From Nemania diffusa (taxonomy: Eukaryota > Ascomycota > Sordariomycetes > Xylariales > Xylariaceae): a stretch of DNA of 64,000 bases. The notes below the pieces were generated by a model. The model was not told where the DNA came from and did not search any database. It saw only the letters and a program-made list of their open reading frames with translations. The stretch lies in contig JBBPUQ010000010.1 of NCBI GenBank assembly GCA_038501195.1, positions 3,408,001-3,472,000 of the forward strand, written 5' to 3'. How positions within the stretch are numbered: the stretch's first letter is position 1; the number at the start of each line of letters is the position of its first letter. Below, in pieces: positions 50,413 through 61,589 of the stretch. A program made the translations under genes and the position numbers.

Positions 50413-50760
50413 TTATTAATAACTTTTTAAATAAAATATAAAGTTTATTAATTTAAAGTATTTTTATTTAAATTAACAAATAAATTAATAATATTTTAAT
50501 ATTATATAAATAATATATTAAAAAATTATTTAAATGTTTTTTATATAGTATATATTAATAATATATTAATTTATTTTAATAATAAACTAAAATATAAATA
50601 TTATATTAATAAAATATTAACTTATTTAAAAAAAGTTAAATTATAAATTAATTTTAAAAAATATAAATTTTATATAATAAAAATTAAATTTTTAAAGTTT
50701 ATTATAAAAATATATAAAATAAAAATTAATTTAAATAAAATAAAAATTATATATTATTAA
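50413..50760 (+). pseudogene. Ty3/Gypsy reverse transcriptase remnant
   Basis: Reading codons in the frame starting at 50551 gives YINNILIYFNN where Gypsy elements have YxDDILIYS. Both catalytic Asp codons are AAT, the GAT/GAC-to-AAT change expected from RIP. In the same frame, upstream codons give KVFLFKLTN (family: VxPFGLTN), then IIF*YYINNIL (ATFQ..INxIL) and YLNVFYIVY. Downstream codons give KKVKL*INFKKYKF (family: aGLqlnpkKCeF) and KIKFLKFII (VxFLGfii). Stops stand at Gln, Arg or Trp positions. The spacing of these motifs equals that of the family, which makes chance unlikely. Confidence 0.8.
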
Positions 50761-51719
50761 AATTTATTTTTTAAAATAAAAAAAATAAAAATTATTTTAA
50801 AAAAAATAATTATTTATTTTTAAATTTTTATAACTTTTATAAAAAATTTATAAAAAAATATAAATAAATTATAAAACTATTTATTAACTTTATATATATT
50901 AATATATTATTTTAATAAATTTAAAAATATTAAAAAATATTTAAAGTTTTATAAATAATTTTAAGAAATATATTTATTTTATAATATTTTTTTTATAATA
51001 TTAAAATTATAATAAAAATTAACTTTTTTAATAATATAATATTAAATATATTATTTTAAAAAAATAGTTTAAAAAATTTATAAAAGTTAATTATTTTTTT
51101 TTTAAAAATATTTTATAATATAAAATTTAATTATAAAATATATAATAAAAAAATATTAGTAGTTATAAAAAAGCTTTTATATTAAAAAATAAAATTAATT
51201 AATATATAATATATTTTTATAGTTTTAATAAACTATATAACTTTAAAATATTTTAATATAAAAAAAATATTAAATTTTTAATAAATAAAATAAATAAAAT
51301 TTATAAACTATTATTATTTTATAATTATATATTATTTAAATTTAAAAAATATTATTATTAATATTTTTTTAAAATTTTTAAAAAATATAAAAATATAAAA
51401 AAAAAAAAAAATAAACAAAAAATAATAGTTTTATTTAAACTAATAACTTTTTTTAATAAAACTTTATAAAAACTTATAATAATATATATATTAAAAAATA
51501 ATATTATATTTTTATTAATTTTTAAAATATTATTAATTAATTTAATTTTAAAAACTAATAAAATTAATAAAAGTTTAATTTAATATAAAAAAAAAACTTA
51601 TATAAATTAAAACTTAAATTAAATAATATTAAATAATTTAATATTATATAAAAAATATTTAATAATATTAAATATTAATTATTTATATATTAAACTAATT
51701 AAAAAAATATATATTTAGT

Positions 51720-52350
51720 TAATTATAATATATTTAAAAAAAAATAAAATAAAAATTTTAATAATTTAAAAATATTAATAATTTAAAATTTATAAAAAAA
51801 TAAATTAATATATAATAAATTGTTTATATAAAATAATTAAAGTTTTAAAAAATAAAACATTAAAAAAACTAAAATTTTTAAATATATTAAAATATATATA
51901 ATAATATATAATAATAAACTTTAAATATTTTTTTTTAAATAATAATAAAAATAATATAACTTTTTATATAATTAATAAACTATTTAAATTTATATAAACT
52001 ATAATTTATAAAAATATAATAACTATAAAATAAATTATAAAAATATATTATAATAAATTATATTAAATATATAATTAATTAAAAAATTTTATTAATAATT
52101 ATAATTTTTAATTTATAATTAAATTTATAAATAAATTATTTTAAATTTATAAAATAAAATTAAACTTTTTTTTTATTAGCTATAAATAAACTATTAAATA
52201 AATAAAAATTATATATTAATAAATAAATTAAAAGTTATAATTTTTTATTAATTATTTTTAAAAAAACTAGTTTAAAATATTATTAATATTAAATATAATA
52301 TAAATATTATTGCTATATAAATTATTAAAAAATTTAGTTTTATATAAAAT
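51720..52350 (+). pseudogene. Ty3/Gypsy integrase remnant
   Basis: In the frame that includes 51917, codons read IIINFKYFFLNNNKNNITFY then IINKLFKFI, where integrases have (i)sxDFi.lP..x....vvvDRlsK. The first catalytic Asp is AAC at 51917-51919. Further on FINNYNF*F (52088-52114) stands for FiSDRdxqF, with the second catalytic Asp as AAT at 52097-52099. Next come IYKIKLNF and, at about 52185, a degraded HxQTxGQxE-like stretch (YK*TIK*IK), then a Leu-rich ILLILNII*ILLLY as in the LPlaefaYN region. This frame differs from that of the reverse transcriptase, so at least one indel lies between them. Confidence 0.72.
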
Positions 52351-53348
52351 ATTAATTAATTAAATTATAAAAATAATATTTAATTAAAAAATTAAAACAA
52401 AAAAATTAATATTTAAATTAAAAAAAAAAAAGTTAAGTTATAAAAAAATATAAAGTTTTATAATTAAAATATATAAATATATAGTAATAATAAAACAATT
52501 AATGTTTTAAATTTAATAAAAAATAATTAATTAAATTAATAAATATTAATAAAACTTTAACTTTTTAATAAAAAATTAAATATATATTTTATAAAAAAAA
52601 AAAAAACAAATAAATTGATTTAATAATAAATTAAATTATTTAATAATAAAAATATATTATAAAATTATTAATAATAATAAAAAAAATATTTTTAAATTTT
52701 ATTTATTAAATTTTTAAAAAAATTTTTAATAGTTTTATATAAATTAATTATATAAATATTTAAAAAATTTGCTTTTAAAACAAAACTTTAAATATTTAAA
52801 AAAAAAAGTTATAAATTTTAAATATAACAAAAAAAAATAAAAAGTTAAAAAAATATTATTATTATATATTAAATTAAACAAATTTTATTATAAAATAATT
52901 TAAAAAAAATAAAATTATAATAATTAATAATATTTAATAAATATTTTATAAAAATTTTTTATATATATATAAAAATTTTATAATTAAAACTTTAATATAA
53001 AAAGTTTTTTTATAAAGTTATTAAAATAAAAAAAAACAATATAAAAAAAAACATTTATAAAAAAATATTTTAATAATAATAAAATAAATATAATAAAAAA
53101 ATATTATATATATAAAAAATAAAAAAATTTTTAAATATATATATAATATTATATAATATTAATAATATTATTAAATTAATTATTAATATAATAAAAAAAT
53201 AATAAAAATTAAAAGCTTTTATATATAAATTAATTATATATAATTAAAAATATTTTTTTATTATTTAAAAATATTAATTTTAAAAATTTATAGTTTAAAT
53301 ATTTAATATAATAAAAATTTAAATCAAGTTTTTTTTATATAAAAAAAA

Positions 53349-53658
53349 TTATTATAAATTATATTTATATTTAAACAAATAAATTTTAAAAATAATTAAT
53401 AAATATAATATAATTAATAAATAATTAAAATAGCTAAATAAATTTTATTATTTATTTAAAATAATAAATTTATTAAAAATTAAATAAAATAGTAAATATA
53501 AAATTAAAAAAATAGTAAATAAAAAAATATTTATATAAATATATTAATTTAATTTAAAAAATTAGATTTATTTTTTAGTTTTTTTAATTTTAGTTTTTTT
53601 TTTAAAATATATAATATTATTTAATTTTTAAATTTATTATTAATATTATATTTATTAT
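53349..53658 (+). repeat. Right LTR of nested Gypsy element
   Basis: Direct copy of 46515-46824 with the same length, with further C-to-T and G-to-A differences (for example AAACTACATT there, AAATTATATT here). Preceded by eight A at 53341-53348. Confidence 0.7.
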
Positions 53659-56600
53659 ATTATATATATAATATTTATAATTAAAAATTAATAAAAACTA
53701 AAATAATTAAAATTATAAAATAGTTTAAATATATTATTTTTTTATATATAAAGTTTTTTTTAAATATTATAATATATTATTATATTTAAATTAAAAATTA
53801 TTTAATTATTTTTTTATTTTTAATTATATTAACTTAAAAAATATTGCTTTTATATAAAAACTAATTTAATATAAAATTATATAAATTTTTAAAAATATTT
53901 TAATTAATATTTTTGTTTTTATTATAATTAATTATAAAAACAGTTTTATATAAATTAAAACAAATATTTTTAATAAAAAATAAAAATTTATTTTAATTTA
54001 ATTAATTAATAATATAATTAAACTAATTTAATATAAGTTAAAATATTAAAAAAACTTAAAACTAAATTATAATATTATTAAAAAGAAATATTTAGCTATA
54101 ATAAAAATATTAAAATATTTATATAATTATTTTTATAAAATTTGTTTTTATTTAAAAATTAATATTAAAATATTAATAGCTTAATTTAATAATAGCTTTT
54201 TTATTTTATTTAATATAACTTTGATATAATAAATTGTTTATATTAAAATATTTGATTTTAAAATATATTATATTGTTAAAAAAAAATATATTATAATAAA
54301 TAGCTTATTAAAAAAACTGCTAAAACTTTTAAATAAAAAAAATAATAAATAAAAAAACAATATTAATAATTTTATTAATATTTAATTTAATATTATATAA
54401 ATTTATATTAATAACTTTATATTATTAAATTAATAAAATTTTTAAAAAAGTTATAATTTAATTTTAATAGCAAATAAAAAAAAAGCTTAATTTATAAATG
54501 CAGTTTTAATTAATATAAAAAATATAAAATAATATAAATATTATTTATTAAAAACTATAAAATTATATAAAGTAATATTTAAGTTTATAAAAAAATAAAG
54601 TTAATAAAATTTTATTATAGTTTATTTTTTAATTAGTTTATAATATTTTTTAAAAATAATTAATATTTAATATAAAGCTAATTTTAAAAAACAAATTATA
54701 AAGTATTTTTTTTAAAATAATAAACTATATAAAAAAACAATTTTAAAATATTTATTTTATTAAATATTAAATATTAAAAAGTTTTAAAAATAAACAATAT
54801 AAATTTGTTATAATAACTTTATATATTAAAAAAAAAAAAAAACTATTTAATAAATTATTTAATAATATTATTAAAAAAAACTTTATAATAATATTTATAA
54901 AATAATTAAATTATATACTATATATTAAAAATTTTAAAAAAATAAATTTAAAAAAAAACATTATTAAAATATATTTATAGATTTTTTAGTTTTTTAAGTT
55001 ATAAATATTTAAATAATGTTTTTATAAAATAAAAAAAAATATATTGTTAAAATTTGTTATAAATTTTTAAAATATATTAAAGCTAAAAATTTAAAAAAAT
55101 TAAACTATTAAAAATATTTATAAATTTTTAAATCGTAAAACTTTTAAATAATATAATATTTTAATTAAGTTAAAATATAATAATAGTTTAAAATTTAAAA
55201 AAAAAATCAAAAAAACTGCTGTAAAAATAAAATATAAGTTAATTTTCAATTTAATATATTATTTATAATTGTAAAAACTTATTAAAAAAAAATATATTTT
55301 TTTAAAAACAAATTTAATAAAGTTAATATAAAATATTAAAAAAAATTAAATAAATTATTTAAATATAGTTATTTAATTTAATTATATTTTTATTAAATAT
55401 TATAAATATAATATATATAAACTAATTTATAAAAAATTATTTATTATATTTATTAAAAATATTATTTTTTTATAAAAGATTTTAAATTAAAATAAAGTTA
55501 AAAATATTAAAAATATAATTATTATATAAGTTTGTTAATTAAAATATTAATAAAAAAATATTAACAAAATTTATTAAATTATTATTTAAAAAAATAAAAG
55601 TAAATAAAAATTAAAAATTAATATAATATTTATAAAATTAAAAACTGTTTATAAATAAATATATTAATATTTTTATATAATAAAAAGTTTAAAATTAATA
55701 TAAGCAATAGTAAAAAGTTATTTTATAAATAATATAGTTTTTATTAAATTAAAAAAAATTTTAAAAAAAATAAATATAAATTTAAAAATTTAAATAATAT
55801 TAAATTTAAAAATATTTTTTATATAAATAAATTTAAAAAGTTTATTAAAAATAATAAAAATTATTAAAAATTTATAAATATATATAAAAATATATAAATT
55901 GTAAAAAAAATTGCTAATAATTTTAAATTAATAAATAATTTAAATAAAGCTTTAAATATAAATAATAAAAAAAAAAAAAAACTAATTATTAAATAAATAA
56001 TAGCTTAATTAAAAATTAAAAAGTTTAAAGCTATAATTATTAAATTATAAAATAATTGAAAATTTTTAAATATTTAAAAAAAAAAAAAGAATTTAAGCAA
56101 TAAAAATTTTATATAAAATATTATTATAATAAAATTAATAAATCTTTTAATAATATATAAAATTAATATTTAGTTATTTTGCGATTTTTTTTTTTATATT
56201 TTATATATTAAGTTTATTTTTTATTAATTTAATAATTTAATATTAACAATAAAAAATAAAGTTTTTAATTTAAAAGTTAATATATATTATATTTATAAAA
56301 ATATTTAAAATATTATAAATATAAAAAACTAAAAATTTTTAATATATATAAATAAAATAGTTTTTTATTAATTTAATTATTTTTTTTTATTAATTAAACT
56401 TTTAATTTATATTTAAATTAATTTATAAATTATAAAAAAAAAAAATAATAAATTTAATAATATTATTATTAAAACAAATATATAATTTAAGTTTAATAGT
56501 TTATTTATTTATTTTAAACTAATTAATTATTAAATTATTATAATATTAAATATAATAAATTTTTTAAACAATAAATTTGTAATTACTACAAATATTATTA

Positions 56601-59600
56601 ATAAAACTAAAAATTAAAATATATTTAAAAAATAGCTATATATTAATTTTATTATATATTTTAAAATAAATAAAGCAATATTTATAAAATTTACAAAATA
56701 TTATATTAAAAATATTAAATTATTAAATATAAAAACTTTTAGTTTTATAATAATTATATATAAAATTAAAAATATATTTGTTTTAAAAACTAATTTAATT
56801 TATTTTAATATAAAAAATATAAAAAATAATATTTTAATTAAAAACTTTGTTAATAATTATAAAAATAAACTAAAAAATATTAAAATTTTTAAAAATATTA
56901 AAATATATTTTTTAATAAATATAACAACTTTTAATAATATTATATAAAATTTTAAATTAAAAATATATTAAAATTTAAAATATAATATAATTAATTAAAA
57001 AAGTTAAAAATTAATAAATTTTTTAAATATTTATAATATATTAAATATTAAAAAATTTTATTTTATAAACTTTTTTATTAATAAGTTATATTATATTAAT
57101 TATATTTAAACTATTAAATTTTTATATTTTAAATTAATAATTAAAATAATAAAAATTAAAAACTTTTTAATTTAATAATAAAATAAAATATTAGCTTTAA
57201 ATATAAAAGCAATAATTTTTAATAAATATAATAATATTATATATTTTTTAATTTTATAAAAAAAATATAAATAAATTATAAAAATTAATAAAAAAAAAAT
57301 ATTAAAAAAAAATTATTAAAAATTTAAAAAATTTATTAATTTAAAAAAAAAAAATTATATAAATAAAAAAAATATAAATTAAAAAAATATTATATTATAG
57401 TTAAAATTTATTAAAAATAACTAAAATTTTAATAAAAAAAAAATAATTAATAAAAATAATAAATTTTATATATTAATTAATAAATAAATATAATTATTTT
57501 TAAAAATTTAATTTAATTTAAAAAAGTTAAATTAAATAATTAATTAAATAATAGTTTATATATAAGTTAAAAAATTTATAAATTAAAATATTAATAGTTA
57601 TTATAAAATTATTGCTTAAAAATTATAAACTATTTAAAAAATTTTAAAAAAGCTATTTATTTATTTATTAAACTATAAAACTTTATATAATATAAACAAT
57701 TTTTTAAAAATATTTAAAAAATTTAATTAATTATATAAAGTTTTTTAATAATTTAAAAAAGTAATATTTTTTTTATTATTTATTTTATATTAAAAAAATT
57801 ATAAAAAAAAGTTATTAAATAAAAATATTAAATTTAAATATATTATTAATTTTTATTTTTTTTTTTATTTAAATTTATTATATTAGTTTTTATTTTTTAA
57901 AAATTTTTTTATTTTTAATTTTTTTTATTTATATTTTTATTTTTTTATTTATTTATAATTTTAATATTTTTATTTATTTATTATTATATTTATAATAAAA
58001 ATATTAAAACTATATATAAATAATTATTAAATTAATATATTTTTTAATTTTATTTTTTATTTTATTTTTATATTTATATTATAATAAAATTATTAAAATA
58101 AAAAATATATTAAACTTTTAAAAATAATAAAAATATAATTTAATTTATAATTATTAAAAATAATTTAATAGTTTTTTTAATTTTTTATTATAATAAAAAC
58201 TTAATTAAAAAAAAAACTAAAAGAAATTATTAAATATTTAATATTTATATTAAATTTTTTAATTATTATATTAAATATTATAGTTTTTATTTATTTTTAT
58301 TTTTAAATTTTAAATATATAATAAATTATAATTTTTTAAACAATTATAAATAAATTATAATATAACAAACTAAAAAACTTAAATTTTTAATTAATATAAT
58401 TTTTAAATATTAAATATAATTATAGTTTATTTTATTAAAATTAATAATAATAATATATTTTATTTTTTATAATATAAAAAAATTTATATATAAATTTATT
58501 TTTAATAATATTTTTTTAAAACTTTTAAATTATATATATTTATATAAAATTATTAAAACAAATATAAAAAAAAAAATTTAATAAATTGTTTTTAAAAATA
58601 TTTACAATATTAATTATAGCAATTTTTATTAATATTTTATAATTTATAATATTTTATAAAAATTTGTTTTTTTATTAATTTTTTTATATTTATTTTTTTT
58701 ATTATAAAATATAAAAAAATATTTTATTATTTTTAAATTATTTAATAAAAAAATATTATTGCTTACTTTTTTAACTTTTTATTTTTAAATTATATAGTTT
58801 ATTTTTTTTTATTAAAATAAAATAATAATTAATATTATAATTTTATTTATTTAATAAATTTAATTTTATTTTTTTAAAATTATTTTAAAATAGTTAATAT
58901 TATAAAAAAAAAAAAAAATATAAATATTAAAAAAGTTAATAATTTTATAATTTATATTTTATAAACAATATAATTTAAAATTAATAAAAAATAAATTATT
59001 TTAAAAAATAAAACTTATTTTAAATTTTTTTAAAAATTAATTAAATAAATTAAAAAAATCTTTATAAAATTAATTAATTTATTAATTATATTTATAATAA
59101 TAAAAAATTTATAAATTAATAAATATTATAATATAAAAAAACTATAAAAAAATAAAGTCGATAGTTTTTATATTTTATTAATTTGTTTTATTTAAAAAAA
59201 TTTCAATTATTTAAATTATTTTAATAGTTATAATTTTTTTAAAAATATATTTTTATAAATATTTTATACTTTTTTTAAACTAAAATATTATTTTTTTTAA
59301 AAGCTTTATATTTTTATATAGCTATAATAAAAAATAAATTAATTAATAAAAATATTATTTATTTATTATTATATAAAAAATAAAAAAATATAATTAAATA
59401 ATTAATATAAAAATTTAAACTTATATAAAATTATTTATTAATAAAATTTATTATAATTTTAATATATTATTTAAAATTAAAATTTAAAAGTATTATAGTT
59501 TATATTATATAATTAAACTAAATAATTTTAATAAATTTTTTATTAAAAAATAAAATATATAAATTTAATAAATTATTTTTAAAATTATAATATTTAATAT

Positions 59601-60879
59601 TAAAAAATATAATTATTAATATATTACTTTTATTAATTTTTAAATAAAACTTATATATATTTTTAATTTAATATAATATAATAAAATAACTATAAAAACT
59701 AATATAAATTAATTATAAATAGTTTATTTTATATATTTATTTAATATTTTTTTTTTTATTTATTTTATTTATTTATTTTTTTTTTATTAATAAAACAATT
59801 AAAAATATAATTTTATAAATATTTTTTATATTATTATATTATTAATAAATTTTAAAAAACTAATAATTTTAAATATAAAAAATTAAATATTAATTAAATA
59901 TTTTATAATTTAATAATTTTATAACAAATTAAAAAAAGCTATTAAAATATATATTATAAATAAATTTAAATATTTTTTTTTCTTTTTTTTAAAAAAAATT
60001 AAAAAATATAACTTATTATTTTATAAATTAAAAAAAAAATATAAACAGTTAAAAAAATTATTAAAAAAAATAAAATTAAAAAAAAGTTTAATTTTATTAA
60101 ATTAAAAAATTTTAATAATAAATATTAATTAATTTTTTTTATATTTTTTATATTTATTTTTTATTTTTTATTTTTAAATAATAATTTAAACTTAATATTT
60201 AATTTGTTTTATTATAATTTAAAAGTTATATTTTTTAATAAATTTATATATATTAAATTAATAAAAACTTTATATAATTTTTATTTTTAATTATTTTTAT
60301 TATTTTTTTTATTTTTTAATTAATTAATTATATTTATTAGTTAGTTTTTTTTTTTTTTTTAATTTAGTTATTATAAATTATTACTATTTAAATATAATAT
60401 ATTTAAATATAAAGTTAATATTAAATATAATTATATTATAACTATAAATTATTTTAATAATAATTTTAATATTAAAAAAACAAAAAATTCAACTTTAAAA
60501 AATATTAAAAGTTTATATTATTAATTATAAAAAAAATAAATTAATTTAATAAAACAATTTTAATTTATTATATTTATAAAATAATAAAATTAAAACTAAT
60601 ATAAAATTAATATATAAATTATTAAAAAAATTAATAAAGTTTTTTATAAAATTAAAAAATAAAAATAATAATATAAAACTAAATTATTAATTAAACTAAA
60701 TAAATTAAAAAAACAAATTTATTAAATTAAACTTTAAAATTAAAAAAATTAAATTAATTTATATATTAACTTTTATATTTATTATTATATTTTTAATTTG
60801 TTAAAAAATTTATATTATATTTATTTTTATTTTAATTTATTTTAAATTAAAAATATATTAAAAATAACTATATTTTAAT

Positions 60880-61178
60880 TAAAAAAAATTAAAACAATAT
60901 AAATAGTTTAATTATATAAAAATTAAATTAATTAAGTTATTAAAACTTAGTTTTTTTTTTTTTTTATTTAAAATAATTAGTTTATATTAATTAAAAATAG
61001 TTAATATATTTTTTAAGCAGTTTTTTTTAAAGATCTGCTATACTTAAATATATATTTGCATTATTTATTTATTATTCTTTTAAACTTCAAATCTTTAGAA
61101 ATAATCTACATAACCGTGGTCAGTCCTCTAGAGTATGTAGTGTGTGTTACATACTTTGTTTCAATATTGCATAATATA
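60880..61178 (+). repeat. Right outer LTR-like repeat of AT block 2 (copy C)
   Basis: Its first half is A/T-saturated (TTAATTAAGTTATTAAAACT against TGATTAAGTCATCAAGACTT in copy B). From about 61030 it is normal and aligns with the mutated half of copy B and with copy A (GTGGTCAGTCCTCTAGAGTA, then TGTGTTACATAC and TTTCAATATTGCA). The end at about 61178 (..TTGCA) would fit an LTR ending in CA. Edges are approximate. Confidence 0.65.
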
Positions 61179-61589
61179 GTCCACATAAATTTCCTGCGGC
61201 GAGGTTTCCCTAGGTCCTACTTTCGACAGCTTTCGATAGCTTTCCTCTTCATATTTGGATAAGCGTGCTCTCGAGTGCGAGTGTGCCAGACTAGCATTAA
61301 TGATCGATTCCGGTTGGAGATTTTTTATGCGTAACCAAAATGCAAAATCGGGAGAAGCCAATCCGCTACGGGCATTTTTCTCCTGCCAGTATAGAACGGG
61401 GCTGATGTAGCACTGCCACCTCTGCGCGTATATAGGCGCAGTAGTATAAGTTGCAGTCTGGGATGGTCATATAATATATTAGGCGTTTTCTTGGTTTAAT
61501 GCGGGCACTTTGAACTTCTCTTTCACAATCCAGCTCTTCATACGTGTCACGCTTCAGTTATCACACCGATATCCTCCGCCGCTCTTATT
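61179..61589. other. Upstream region of the HET-domain gene
   Basis: Normal composition, no gene. It separates the end of the retroelement from the HET-domain start by only about 0.4 kb, so it must hold the promoter. Confidence 0.4.

Larger units (their letters stand above)
46515..53658 (+). mobile_element. RIP-mutated Ty3/Gypsy retrotransposon, nested, about 7.1 kb
   Basis: Direct repeats of 310 bp at 46515-46824 and 53349-53658 act as LTRs, with an A-run at 53341-53348 just before the right one in the place of the polypurine tract. Between them the plus strand still shows the retroelement order, reverse transcriptase then integrase, which is the Ty3/Gypsy order rather than the Ty1/Copia order. 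The 3.6 kb before the reverse transcriptase has room for gag and protease, but I could not read them. All frames are full of stops, so the element is dead. Confidence 0.75.
40860..61030. repeat. AT block 2: RIP-obliterated nested retrotransposons
   Basis: About 20 kb of near-pure A+T. It keeps somewhat more G and C than AT block 1, and those left are mostly in ACT/AAC and AGT/GTT words, whereas CA, CG and CC are rare. The block is bounded by direct repeats (copies B and C) and contains an inner 7.1-kb unit with its own direct repeats. Outside the inner unit (41.0-46.5 and 53.7-60.9 kb) I could not recover a protein family. An A-run of about 30 lies near 49.38 kb. No intact gene is present. 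Confidence 0.85.

Noticed and set aside
40860..61030. Centromere or satellite array
   Set aside because: No tandem period is visible, and LTR, reverse transcriptase and integrase remains explain the block. A centromeric role of such AT-rich sequence cannot be excluded from sequence alone.
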